Shown: piece after piece, positions 1 to 12,822 of the stretch
Position numbering within the stretch: position 1 is the stretch's first letter
How the letters are laid out: the number at the start of each line of letters is the position of its first letter
Made by a program: the position numbers and the translations under genes
DNA from: Typha latifolia
Lineage: Eukaryota > Streptophyta > Magnoliopsida > Poales > Typhaceae
Direction: 5' to 3'
Assembly (NCBI GenBank): GCA_019914945.1
Contig: CM034099.1
Location: forward strand, 1,054,001 to 1,118,000
DNA: 64,000 nt
The notes under the pieces: model-generated
What the model was told of the DNA's origin: nothing
Database searches by the model: none
Seen by the model: the letters and a program-made list of their open reading frames with translations, nothing else

Positions 1-2788
1 AAACTTTTTTTTTTTGAGAAGAACCTGTTTATTAGCTTTTAAAATTATTTTCCAAGATTTGAAAATGAGGGGTTGAATAAAAAATAATAAAAGAAAGTCT
101 AAGAGATATATATATATATATATATTCCAAATTTATTGTTATTTTTTGATAGATTATTGATTTATTGTGATGTAAACTCTATCTATATATTTCTTAATTG
201 ACTGGCATATCTCTTTAGAATTATTCAACCAACACATGGGTCAAAAGACAATACTTGAATCATAATAATCCAATAACGCGTTGCAAAATAATATTCTTTT
301 TTTTTAAATTTTTCTTTAACTTTTATGAGCAATGATTACACATAGTCAACCCATGAAATTTGATCACCTTTGAAAGAAAGAAAAAAGAAAGAATAAGAAG
401 TTAAATTAGAGTTTTAATAGAAAAGGAAGAAGAATAAGAAGAAGAAGTTCGCTTTTCCATTCTTTTCTATTACATACTTGCTTAGATCATAAGGTTAAGG
501 ATAAGGCCTGTGCTCACTTTGACTAGATTCTAAAGCCCAATTATTTGCAGCTAAATTCTAAAGCCACTAACTTAGGTACTGCTAATTAGCAGGCAAATTA
601 AACTACCTCATTACATTGGACGATCAAAGAGGAAAAGAGAGGCTCTAAAGTGGGTTTGAATGGAAGAATTAATCTAAAGTGGGTTTCGTGTGGGAGAAGA
701 AGAGGTAAGAAGGACACAAAGATGGGAGTCAAAAAGGATGAAAGTAATTAAGAGAGCTAGTGTTTTCCACATGGGATAGCTCACAACTTTCGGACTCTAA
801 TCACTACCATGATTAAGTGACAATTAGTACAATAGATGGAAGTAGAATCCAATGGAGGTTTCTTCAATCCTTTCCTAAGCGGATTCTTTTGTTCTTAATC
901 AAGCTGTTAGAAAAGTAGTAGCAGGGATGATTCCATTTGTACGTAGTACTTGTAAATTAAGCTCTCAAATGGTATCTTATGCTCGAATAAGAATGATCAA
1001 CCTGGTGCTTGGAACGAACCTTCCTTAGTTTTTTTCTTTCCCTCTCTCTCTTGAGATTTCTGTGAATCGAGTCATGTACCCTTAATCAAGCTGTAAAGAG
1101 GTTAAACTGAAAGAGATAATTTTGGAGGAACCTTGTAGTGATCTATAATTGAGGGAACATAACTAACAAAGACTTTGAATAATTAATGTTATCCACTCAT
1201 TCTAATCATCAAAGATTACTGGAGTCCAAATTGACGCTTAAGCTAAAATAATTCAGTGCCATAGTTTCCTATAAATACTAATTATTTTTACAATAAATTC
1301 TAAGTGTAAAATTAGATTTGGAGGATCCATTGAAGAATTATGCTCTTCGGGAAAATTGCATGTCACACCATATATTCTCACAAATTTACGGTTCACGTCT
1401 ATCTTAATCATTGGAGCCAAACTTATAAGAGGGTATTTTGGTAAAAAATTAGCAATTTTTTCTTTCTTTTGAGAATAAGGCTAGAAAGAAACATGCTTGA
1501 AAATGTAAAATATATATATATATATATATATAGTGTGAATCTTAAATTATAAGTGTGAAATATAATTTTCTCTTATAAAATTATGAGAAATTTATAAATA
1601 AGACTCTCTAATTTTATTTTAATTTATAAATAGAGATTTTATTTACGAAAAACTATAATAGGAATTTATATAAGCAAATCGAACCTTGAAAAAAAAAATT
1701 GCATTCAAATACTAAGCCACACTCTATCTTGTCAAAGTGCTGGTTAAGATAAAAGCTTCACTCAGTGGAGGCTCAATTTGTAAATAATAAAAACGGAGGA
1801 CTCTATTTGTAATATAGTCAAAAATATTTTTCTCTAATATTATTGATTGATTGATCGGTTGAAACTTGGTTATCTTATTTAAATTACAAGATAGCCCAAA
1901 GCGTGCGCCATGCGTCCGCATAAGGGTCCGTAGCGGTGCGGCGCGGCGCACCAAACCCGGACCCATCGCATTGGAGAGCGACCGCACACCAACTCCTTAT
2001 CACCAAAATGTCATATACTTTTATAACATTTGGTAGCCTAACTATACCTTATAATAATAATAATAATAATGTATATTATATTTTATATGTGTCATATAAC
2101 TGAAAATAATTTTTTTTTTTAAAAAGGGTAAGCTTCATATTAAATATTATGGGTTTTTTTTTGTATAATTGCCGACGAAAACTTTTTTAAACATCATAAG
2201 TGCCATTGGAGTTTGGTTAGGAAAATATTATTGTGGCCTTATATAAATTGTTAAAAAAATATTATAAAATGATCTAATGCTATCGGATAACATAGTAACA
2301 TAGTACAAGACAAGGAGGAAATAGTGTATGTACAATCCAACAAATTTGAAGAAAGAATATTATTCTAGTCATAGTAAACGAAACGAAGATAGGGAGATAT
2401 AGTAATAGTGATAGGAAAAGAGAGAGTTTCGAATTGGCATACAAAACACACGGGGTTTTGGTAAAAGCGATAAGAGCAGCAAAGATGGTCTTATATCGAT
2501 TTCATTACGACTTTTCCATTGTACTAATTCAGATTTGCATCCTCGTTTCGGCTACACTGAATAAAATTCTTCGAAAGGGATTTCCAATTTCTTCCAACCC
2601 CCATTAAAATCTACTTTCCATCCTCGTTAATCTGCAGCCCTTTGTGACCACTGACCACTTATCATCGACACTGACGTTTCCTAAGAGAAGCCAAGTTGTT
2701 AAGGAGGAAAAGTTTCAGTGAAGAAAAAGAAGAGGAAGAGAGGAGGGGGATGGCACAAGTTTGAAACCAGCTCAAGCCTCAAAGAGAG

Positions 2789-2825
<37 letters not shown>

Positions 2826-3093
2826 ACTTAGGAAGCAATGCCTTGCTTTCATATTTGGCTATTTGGGATTATTCCAACCACTCCAATTATGGATGTCTGC
2901 ATCAATGTGGAATCTTGGTTGGAAAAAGATGACAGCTAGGTTTTGTTTCATTCCATTAACACTAATTATAAATAAATAAATAAATATATATATATATCTA
3001 TATTTTTTTTTCCTTAAATAAAAACAACAAGGAACATAATAGAAACTAAACCATCAATTAGAGGAGACGTGAAGGTAGCTCCCACCTACTAGA

Positions 3094-3124
<31 letters not shown>

Positions 3125-3320
3125 ATGAATATTATCGTGTTCAAATTATAATATATCATTATCTAGAGTGAACACAGGAGAGAAAATTTCGAATTTCAAT
3201 ATTATAACGACCCACCAAAATCGTATTTTTCATCAAAAGAATAGTTAATTAGAGGTGGCTATTTGTAAATAGATCCGAAGAATAAGGAGTCGAGTGGTAA
3301 AACGGCCAGTCCAATGTTTC
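1..3320. other. AT-rich intergenic region, no gene recognised
   Basis: I see no coding region with plausible codon content here. The stretch holds (AT)n tracts near 104-124, 1510-1532 and 3096-3121, a (GA)n tract at 2793-2823 and a short TAA-triplet run near 2053. A small GC-richer patch at 1895-1985 has open frames on the minus strand but resembles no family I know. The last 100 bases are the proximal promoter of the cyclophilin gene. Confidence 0.6.
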
Positions 3321-3367
3321 AGCCCATGGGCTGATGGGCTTTTAAAAGTAAAATTACGAGGGGCCCA
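3321..3367 (+). promoter_or_regulatory. site II (TGGGCY) elements in CYP23 promoter
   Basis: A perfect palindrome AGCCCATGGGCT (3321-3332), then TGGGCT (3335-3340) and GGGCCCA (3361-3367), lies 80-126 bases before the CYP23 start codon. Site II elements of this form are bound by TCP factors and are typical of TATA-less promoters of plant housekeeping genes. No TATA box is evident at the expected distance. Function is inferred from motif and position. Confidence 0.6.
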
Positions 3368-3446
3368 GCGCCATGGAGGAAGGAAGAAATGGAGGTTTTA
3401 GAAAAAGTGAAACGAGGGGAGGGGAGGGGAGGCGAGGAGGAAGGCG

Positions 3447-6400
3447 ATGGCGGGCGTAGAGGTAGCGATCTCGAGGGTTTGGATCGGCTGCTTGGCCTCC
3501 CTTCTCCTCTTCCTATCCTTCGATCGGGCCGTCTCTTTACACCATCCGGATCTCGGATCCGCTCGCGTCGTCTTCCAGGTTCTCTCGTCTCCTTGCCGCC
3601 TTCTTGATGCTCTTCCGATTCTTTCTTGTTTAATTCATTTTTATTTTTATGAAGACAAGTAGATCAAGTCATTGGGATTTGGGATTAATTTTCTATTGAG
3701 AATCTTGATTCCGTACGTTGTGACTGTGTACTTCGAGGCATCGGAATTGATTGGAACTGATGCTAGGGTTTCATGTTGGAGTGGTTCGTGATCGCTTAAG
3801 ATTGCTTTGTTAAGATTCTAATGGATATATTTACAATATTTCTAAATATTATTGGGTCAGATAGGGTGGGAGTTGGGGAACTTGTTAGGAGGATGTTCTC
3901 GTCTCAATTATGTCTCTGGATCGGTTGTTCTTGTTCATCTGTAAGCAATTTAGAGGTAACGAGGCCTAGATATTGCAACGTGACAAGGATAAGTATGCCG
4001 TGCCTGGTGCTTCATGACATTTATAGATGAAACAAAGTATCATCTTAATTGGAGAGGAATTTGACTTGCAAAAGTAAAATTTTGATTTTGAAGTAATGCT
4101 TCCATTCATGGTGCTTAGATGTTTGGAGTCATTTCAGTGGACTAAGCTTTGTTTAGCGAAATTTCATGTGGCAGAACAAATCCGAAAGTCAAAAGATGAA
4201 TTTTTTTTTAAAAATGATATACACTATAAAAAAAAAAGGTTTCAGTGAGATCTAGCAAGTCACTTATAGTTGCTACATGGCGATATCTACTTTTAACTTG
4301 TAAATAAATTCATCCTTCGGCAATAATCAGTTATGATAGGAAATCAAAGCACCTTCTCGGATCACTGCAAATTGTTATCTGAAATGCCTTGTTCTTCTGC
4401 TCATCATGACATATTAGTTATACTGCTGGCAAATAGTGCAGGCTTTTTTAATAGCCAAATAAGTTTCATCATCTTTACATGTATTAATATCGACAAATGT
4501 TGCATTTACTGGGTTGAATAACCATATTGTCCTAATAAAACTGTTTCAATAGCACCTACATGGAGTATTGATTTTAATGCAAATGGACTTATGCTATAAG
4601 AGGGAGAGAAAGCCAAAAGGCCTTAATGGAAATAGTGAGACCAGGTTTCATACCCTTAGATCTATAGAAATGTGTCTAGAAACTAACCTGAGTGGCATTT
4701 ATTGTATGTTTTCTTATTTTCTATATCTTTAATATAAGTCTTTCCTAGTATTTGATGCTTCAATATGCCAATAACATTTTTCTTATCTGCCATATTCAGA
4801 CAGTATATGGTGACATCGAGTTTGGGTTCTTCCCATATGTTGCCCCTAAAACAGTTGAGCATATTTTTAAACTTGTCAGGCTCGGTTGCTATAATACAAA
4901 CCACTTCTTCCGGGTAATCATAAGTTTGTCATATTGCCTTCGTATTTATGATTTTATCTAACAGAAGCAGGCCTATACTTTTGGATAAACATAAAATTGG
5001 CTGCAGGTTGATAGGGGTTTCGTTGCTCAAGTGGCTGATGTTGTAGGGGGGAGAACTGCTCCTATGAATGAAGAGCAGAGATTGGAAGCTGAGAAAACTG
5101 TTGTCGGTGAATTTAGTAAAGTCAAACATGTAAGAGGCATTCTTTCCATGGGGAGGTAATTTCTCTACTGTAATATGCATTTGATGCTTGAGGAATCCCG
5201 AGTTCCTAAGAAGGTTCTGTTTACATTATTTGCCCAGTCATGAAGTAGTTGTCATTCTTTATTATGTGCTTTTCGCTATTCTTGGCTTTCATTTTATATC
5301 TCTTTCCAGGTTGAATACTCATATGCTGTCATTACTGATACAACAACACACAAACTGACATTTTTAGGGAATTGTGAAGAAAGACAAAATTATTACAAAG
5401 TCAGGGTATAAGATCTTGAAAATATCATAGAAAATTATTTTAATACGGTTAGATTATACTGCATGGCTTTCTTATAACAATAAATCCGTATTCTGTGGTG
5501 TTTTGGTCGCTTTAACAACCTTATGATCATCCACGCTTTTTGAATTAAATGCTTCTGTACACAAGTAGCTTGAAAGATTGAAGTTAAATATACAAACTTT
5601 TGTAAGGCATTGAGATCAGCCTCTAAATTGGTGGATGCATCTGTCTTAAATTTGTTCCTGGCTTGCTTGATGTGAACTGCAGCTAGGAAGTTATGTAACT
5701 CCATCTGCCATCTGGTCTCACAGTTTCTTGTAGAAAGTTCTTGTCTTCACAGCTTCTTCTACTAGGACCTCAGCAGTCATCACCAATTTCTAGAGGGTTG
5801 ATGCTAGGTCAATAGCTGGTCATAAGATCTCACGCAGTTTTCTTTGACCCTTCTTGTCTAGCATGGTCATCACTCATCAGTATAAACTTCATTCTAAATT
5901 TGTCCAATAAATTACAAACTTTTAATTAGATTGGTCATCAGTATATGAATGAAGAGAGCAAGTTTTCCTCATCCAATATCTGACTTATCAGTAAAGGTGT
6001 ATCTGTTTTGTTTACTAAAGCATTTCCAATGCCCTCTAGAATCTAGATATTATCTTTTACGGTTAACTGCACAAGACCCTTGCATTCAAATTCAGTATTT
6101 GATATATACGATGTAGGTACTCTGATCCAGACAGTGGCTCATCTTCGTTCTCTATCCTTCTAGGGGATGCGCCTCATCTTGATGGCCAGGTACTTTACAA
6201 TTCTTAAAGGGTGTTATACTTGTATATTAGATAATATTTTGATTAATAGCAGTCTTGACATTCAACAAATCTAGTATGCAATTTTTGGGAGGGTGACCAG
6301 AGGTGATGATACATTAAGAAAACTGGAGGAGCTTCCTACTCGTCGCGAAGGGATTTTTGTGATGGTATGCTTTTCCTTTTGTTTGATCTATTTCATATAT

Positions 6401-7245
6401 AGAACTTTGAAGCATCACTTTACCTCTTTCACATACAGGTCAATTACGTACACGTAGCTTTACCCATTTCTTCTATATTCTTTTCTTCTTTTTTTCCTCA
6501 TATATTGTTGAAAATAATTATCACCTTTTGAATTCCGAGATATATGATTTCTTTATTCACACATTTCTTCCATTAAAACCTTTGATTGCTATGTTCTGAG
6601 CCTGTTTGTCGTTTCAGCCAACAGAGCGCATCACCATTCTGTCAACATATTATTATGGTAAGAATCAGATACTTCTCCTTTTCCTTTTTTATTTTAAGAA
6701 TAGTTAGCATATCATCATGTGATTTTTCCATGACTAAATTTCTGCTTGAGGCTTTGGTAGAGACTCCTTCTCTTGAAGTACCATCTTTCACATGAATTAA
6801 CTTTTGCAACATTATTATCGTGTTCATTAGACATCTATAATTGAAAAATGTCTTGTTGAATTTTCCTTCTCATAGTTGTAATCACAGAATTTACCTGTCT
6901 AGGGTCACTAAAACTTATCACTTTAATTGAATGCCAAGATTCTTGATGTCGAGCAGTTTAATGTTGACAACTGTCATGAGAAGGAAACTTTCCATGCTGA
7001 GCAGATCGGTGTAATCATATGAGTTGTGTTCGTAATATATTTTAATTTTATCATATCATGCAGATACTAAGGTAGAGAATTGCGAAAGGGAAAAGACTAT
7101 TCTGAAGCGAAGGCTTTCTGAATCTGCTATTGAAATAGAAAGACAGGTAAGTGAGAATGCATCATCAACAAAAATAAAGCATATTATTTGGTGTCTCATT
7201 TCTATCAGCTTTTCTATTTTGCAGCGGATGAAGTGCCTACCATAA
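3447..7245 (+). CDS. CYP23: cyclophilin-type peptidyl-prolyl isomerase CYP23, secretory
   Basis: Eight exons: 3447-3578, 4800-4913, 5007-5155, 6117-6189, 6275-6364, 6618-6657, 7064-7146, 7225-7245. They splice in frame to 233 residues. The first 30 residues are a hydrophobic signal peptide, so the protein should enter the ER/secretory route. The cyclophilin fold spans about residues 45-185, with the block GDIEFGF, the FFRV..GFVAQ active-site segment (Arg82, Phe87, Gln90) and the DAPHLDGQYAIFG segment. At the sites of human CypA Trp121 and His126 this protein has His152 and Tyr157, so isomerase activity and cyclosporin binding are probably weak (inference). A charged tail rich in Glu/Arg follows and ends Arg-Met-Lys-Cys-Leu-Pro. 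The start at 3447 has a strong context (GGCGATGGCG). Two upstream ATGs (3373, 3389) open out-of-frame ORFs that matter only if transcription starts before them. The stop lies 8 bases before a consensus donor (see the exon at 10722). Confidence 0.92.
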
Positions 7246-7253
7246 TTCCTAAG

Positions 7254-10200
7254 GTATGTGTGTTGTAGATTGTTTGTATGTGCCTTACCAACCAAAACTC
7301 AAACTTTCTGTAATCAGAGAAATTTGTTCTGTGTATGCTAATCGATTTTTTCTCTAAGATACTATTGGATTTAGAAAGTTAGTGCCACATTCCACTCTTC
7401 TAAGTCTATCGTCATTGATCATAGTGCTTTATAATGTAATGACTTCTAGCTCTTCGTCCTCCCAGTTCTGTAGACGTGCACTTCATATGGGGAGCTATGA
7501 TATTTCGAGCTTTCTATGAACTATCTTCCTCCCTTCTTTTGTATTGATCTAAACCTGATTTAATTATTCAACCAGCATTTAGTGTAACCAGATCACATAA
7601 TAAGGCATCCTTTGCCCAATTATACGTGACCTATCTATTTTATCATCTCTTATTTTGAACTATGTTACTTAAGTTGCAGATTTCAAGGTTAGTAGCGTGG
7701 CTTTTCAGAGTTAAGTCAAGCTGAGCCGTTTAGTCTACTTTGAATGTGATATTAACGAAGCTACCTCTTTATTGATCTTAAGTTCCCAGTACGTTGTTTT
7801 TTGAATGGTTTTGTGTGCAAAAGATGGATCGAGCTTGTTCCTAAAACTTTGTGATATTTTTAATGGCTGTCCCAAATTTCTAACATTGTCAAAATGTTTG
7901 GATTAGGTCCATTCAACTAAAATCCAGTGCAAGTCCGATAATAAATCATTCTGTCAACAAGGCTACTTACATCACCTAAACCTATAAGATTAAGAATTAT
8001 TTAGTCAGTTAAGCACATGGGCTAATCATGTCTGGTACGAGGATGCCCAACTCAGTCAACAAAAACTATCACAATGATATCTACAAATTTTGTCTCAGAG
8101 ACCAGAAGGTTGTGCCAAATCATTTGCAAAACAGTTAGCACTTCTCCACTATGATCATTTTGTGTCAACTTGTGCTATGACAAAATTTCTTAATTCCACT
8201 ATTCACTCTTTTATTTGAGCTGGGATGTGAAGGTTTTTAAGGAAAGGGCAATGAGTTGATTAATGTAAAGAAGTTCCTTGAAGATAATTTAGGGTAAATA
8301 TGACTCTTTAAGGCTCACTAAGGATTCTGGAAAAGAATGTCTTTCTTACCGGGATAGATGAACAAAATTTTCATAGGGCTTTATTCGGGTTCCACAAACT
8401 CTCTAGACAAATTTCACTTACATTAGTACACTCATGAAATAGTGAGAGACACCGCTAGACAGAACTATATTTGTGTATGATCTTTATTTTCCTGTAATAT
8501 CTGACCCTCAACTTGGACCTGTCAACTGGCTAATTCTTTTGGCTCTTGTACCTTTACTGATCTTATATGTATACTGGCTTAGTGATTCTTTGAACCGGAA
8601 TCCCAATGCCTAATTGTCTTGTGTAGACAAAATTAAAAGGTTTGGTCGCTTGCGCCGAATACTATATTTTTTTTACCTGATTTATCTCTTAGGAGGGGTC
8701 AAGAACACTTAGGAGGTGCAATATTTTGATCCTGAAGGGGAAGATTTGTAAAATCTGCTTGAATTTAGGCCCTTGGCTCCTTCCTTTTTCCTACTGTCTA
8801 TATGTTTTTTGATAGATGATGCATGCAAAGAAGGAAAGATTAAATGCCAAATAAGCTTATCAACTGTCTGAGTACAGTTATTAGATGTGAAGGCAAGGTG
8901 TAGAAAATTTACAAAATATGTAAGCCAAGATAACAGTGTTACATCTTTCATTCATGGCTTCTCAAATTAATCAACATAGGTGTTAATAAAGTAATCTTGT
9001 AAGCATCGAGTAAAGGCACTAAGGACCACCTGTGGCTCTCTTTCCCCCAAAATAGAGTTGATATCTTTGCCTTAATGTATGTATTGGAAGAAGAGGAAGA
9101 GCTTTCATGCCAACACGTGCACCTTCTTGTTCTCCTCCCTCATTTGACACCTTTCCCAATGCTATCTAATCTATTCAATTTGGTACAAGTTAGTCCATGA
9201 TTGTCTTACAGCTTTTCTTTATATAACCCCATGGTCACATTGATGAGATATCATCATCTACATGTGGGCTCTGTTTTGAAGTCCCATCTTTAGGGTGGAC
9301 TATGCACCGACTTCTTGGAAAGCCCAAAAAATTTATAACTGAAGGAATCATATTAGCTACTGTATCCTTTTGATTAGTTGATGCAAGTACTCTAAAATTG
9401 GGTGAGGAGCATGTGGGAAGCACATGATTGGAGATGATGCCCTTGTTCATTTTGCAGCTTCCATGGTTAACTTGGGGGTATTATAAGCTTCCTATATTAG
9501 AGAGAAGAGTGGTCCCTTTAACTGTTATCTCGGTGATTGAGGCAGTAGGTTGGGAGTAAAACCCTCGTTATGGTCTGCTTATGATTTTAATTTGGGCACC
9601 AGAACTTTCCACTGTCTCATTATTTTTCCCTATATAGATTTGAGAAGTGAGTGAATTTTTCTTACATTTGCCCTTTGCATAGTTTTCTTTTCCCCCTCTT
9701 GTATAGATATAGTTGGATTATTGTCAGGATGCTCTTCTTTGCTTATGATTTAATTTGGGACGTACTACACAAGCTTTGTCCATGAAGAATGTGCACATTG
9801 AAAGCGTTCTTTGTGGAGTATCTATTATTCCACAATAATAGATGATTCCAAGCAACAGACTGGTCCCTGGCCTTCCAATTAATATGCCTCCCAACTTGAA
9901 AGCCTTCTTTTTGAAGAAATGGATTGGTTTTTCTTTATACATACTGCTGGACACTAGGTAGGAAATGGATTGGTGTTCCACCTTGATTGGTTCTTAATAG
10001 ATTAGGAAGAGATTTGGTGCTCGCACTCCCAACAAAACTCAACTTTCCTGGGTTCTGATCTCCAACCAACATAACAGGATGATGCATATAATCTTTTATT
10101 ACCATGGGCTAGTGTAGTTTTTGTTAGCATGCTTTGTGGAAGTTGGTGGTCAAAAGAGTCAGCATATGGCTGAATCATTTGCTATTATTGGGTCAGAAAG

Positions 10201-10721
10201 ACAAATTAAGCTCTTCTTCTTGGCATCCCACACCTCCTTTATCATTGTTAAACTTGACTTCAAATCTCAGAAAGTGGATCCTTTCAGTATCAAATCATGG
10301 ATCTCATCATTCTATAGATAAAGCTCGTCACTTAGCTCGAAGGTACCTTTTTGAAGTTCTTTAAGATAAAGCCCAGAGATAGTATATTATGACCTCTATA
10401 GATCTACTGTTATAGCATTTGTGACAAGTATACTTGGTGATTCCATATTTCTCCATCTTCTTCTGCTGGTTTTTTTTTTTTTTTTCAATATTGGGATAAT
10501 GCATGTGATTCCTTATTTCTCTAGAGCAGACAATATCTACTTGGGTGATAATTTATTTAGATTGTGCATGTGATTATCTTTCTTTACTGTCATGAAGGGC
10601 TTGTACCCCCCCTACAAGAGGAGAAGATTACATGAGCATAAAATATTCCATTTGGATCCTTCTTTTGGCTCCCAGTGAGGTGCTTGTGTAATTAATATTG
10701 CTCTTAATCTTGTGATTCCAG
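7254..10721 (+). other. candidate 3'UTR/alternative intron of CYP23
   Basis: The stop-containing exon is followed at 7254 by the donor AAG|GTATGT, and a fair acceptor (TGTGATTCCAG) ends at 10721. If both are used this is a 3.5-kb intron. It contains only decayed, unassigned sequence. Short open frames at 9235-9450 and 9724-9981 (minus strand) and 10121-10364 (plus strand) look like worn repeat DNA, but I could not assign a transposon family. Confidence 0.4.
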
Positions 10722-10865
10722 GATCCAGTGATTAAAGTAACAATGTGGCCTCATGGAATTGTGTACGGAGGGTGCTGTGGACTCCATCGAGATCATGTGC
10801 TCCGCGATGCACGCTGTGCCATGAAAGAACATCGATCTATTCTAGGCGTTAAGTTAATTGTATGA
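10722..10865 (+). other. candidate alternative terminal exon of CYP23 (47 codons)
   Basis: After the acceptor at 10720-10721 the sequence is open for 47 codons to TGA at 10863-10865. It is GC-richer and CpG-richer than its surroundings. If exon 8 begins at the upstream acceptor ATCAG|CTTTTC (7209) instead of 7225, exon 8 becomes exactly 45 bases, phase 0 at both ends. Its reading frame then continues into this exon without a stop, giving a 62-codon alternative tail containing the string MWPHGIVYGGCCGL. With the usual acceptor at 7225 the same segment would be 3'UTR. I do not recognise the peptide. Transcript data would decide. Confidence 0.4.
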
Positions 10866-12439
10866 TAAATTTTCGGACGTCGTACTTAGCCTTGGTGTGA
10901 TAAAATTATTTACCATGTACTTAATACATATCTTAGTCAGTAAGAGTTGGTTATGCACAGTAGAACCTCTTCCTTTTGTTTTGTTTTCTTATAAGCTAAT
11001 TCGCCTAATAGGAGTGTCGGTTTTATCATTGGATATTATTAGTAAGCATCTTAGCTTTCTGGATCTGTGTGTGTTAATAATACGAACTGCAAAGAGAATT
11101 TTAGCAAGGGAAAAGAAGTTGGATCTAGATGTGGGACCACCTCCCCCTTTTGTCCACGTCTATGCTGTGATTGGCTGGCCAAGTTAAGTTTTTCTAATCT
11201 GAAAGCCCCCATGGTCCATGGACCACCTCCATCATCTACTCATCATGTATACATATTAAAGCCATACCCAATTATGAGAAGTGAGAGTGATTGCTACTAG
11301 TATTGCTAAAGGTAAGTCATCATAGGATTAAAGTGGTACTTTTAGTGACAAAAACATAACATCGACGTTATTATAAAGTCTTATGTTTTGGATTTAATTC
11401 TTCTTATAGAAAAGTGTGCTGATATAAGCTTTCTTTTTTTTTTCTCATTCTTTTTTCTTTTAGGTTGAGGTCCACCACGAGATGCATAGAGATTAGAGAG
11501 TGATTGTGATGTGACGTTGCGTAGAGGATAGGAGGTTATTTGGGTCTTAAATATGTGGAGTTAAGCTTATAGGCTCTAATCAATAGAACAAAAAATAAAT
11601 AAATTTAATGAGAAGTTGGGAGGGACCAAAAAGGGGTTACCTCGTGATCACTAAACGAAGGCATAAAGACAAAATAAAAGATCCGCGTGTAGCACGAAGC
11701 GTTAGGTTGGGGCGAGAGTTGCGTTGACTAGTCAACTCTCCACTCTTATTACCAAACACAGTGCAACTACTTTTGCATCTCAAATCTTCTAGTGAGAATT
11801 AGAATTTTTATTTTTAAATTTTTTAATATATTATTCATTATAAAGAAATTAAATTTGGTCTGAGAAAAACATTCACATGCTAGAAAAGGGAATCGGTAGT
11901 TTTAAGGAAAGAAAGAAAGAAAGAAAGAAAGAAAGAATGGAAGTTGAGGGTTGCTTTAAATGTTTGCTTGTGTTAAAGGGAACTAGCACTTGACATGTGA
12001 GGCATGTTGCAATGCATTATGAGCAGCGAGAGACATGAGCCGTGGGTTGTAATTGAGGAGATAAGAGTAGTCCATATCATGCCACTGCTCATCTCCATTG
12101 TCCATATTACTGCACCCCATGGACTACTCAACTCAGCTTCTTAGATCTACTCTTACATCATTGTTTCTTTGTGACCCAAAAGAGATTTTCATGTCCAAGA
12201 TTTTCTTTAGCTCTCGCTTTCGTCAAACAGAGACGACCCACGAAGCCCTAGATGTGACATACATGAATCTAATGTATAATTTTATATGTGGGACACAAAT
12301 ATTTTAGTTACCTCATAACATGGCCTTGCGTGGTTTCCCCTGACACAAAGCCCTGCCTCTTTCCCTCATAATAGAAGCATCTCCATTTCCACAAACCCCA
12401 CTTGCAGCCACACAAATGAGTGCCACTGTCTAGAGTATC

Positions 12440-12440
<1 letters not shown>
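10866..12440. other. intergenic, (GAAA)n tract, PRE-type HLH upstream region
   Basis: No credible coding region. It contains a (GAAA)n microsatellite at about 11908-11937. The rest is unremarkable AT-rich sequence grading into the promoter of the HLH gene. Confidence 0.5.

Positions 12441-12486
<46 letters not shown>
12441..12486 (+). repeat. (CT)n microsatellite in HLH gene promoter
   Basis: An almost pure CT tract of about 45 bases lies 340-380 bases before the start codon of the small HLH gene. CT/GA tracts in plant promoters can bind BBR/BPC factors (family knowledge). A role here is inferred only from position. Confidence 0.8.
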
Positions 12487-12487
<1 letters not shown>

Positions 12488-12822
12488 ATCTAATGAGCAC
12501 ACTATTTAAATACAACACTTGCCCATGTCTTTCTCCCATGCACCTGTCTTCCTCATGATCTATGCCTGTTGCTTTCCTCCATTCCTATCTCTACCTCTCT
12601 TGCAATCTCTCATAACTTCTCCAGACATCCATTTCAACTCCTCCTTCTAGTTGTCTCTGCTACCATCCTCATCTCACTATATATCTCTTGTCCCTTTAAC
12701 CCTTGACTGACCTCCTCCTCTAGTCCACCAAGATAACTAACTTCCACCACATCTTCCTCTTTACCTATTTATATCTCTTGACTTGCCCAATACTATAATC
12801 AAGTATATACATATCGAACAAG

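Noticed and set aside
1724..1987. 87-codon minus-strand ORF in the distal left region
   Set aside because: It mixes a small GC-rich patch with AT-rich DNA, has no recognisable domain and no splice context.
9235..9981. Minus-strand ORFs inside the long CYP23 3' intron, considered as LINE or copia remnants
   Set aside because: No reverse transcriptase, integrase or zinc-knuckle motif could be identified in any frame, so no element family is claimed.
12308..12502. Arg/Glu-repeat ORFs made by GA/CT microsatellites (also near 2761, 14212, 32235 and 50701)
   Set aside because: Translations of simple dinucleotide repeats. No evidence of coding function.
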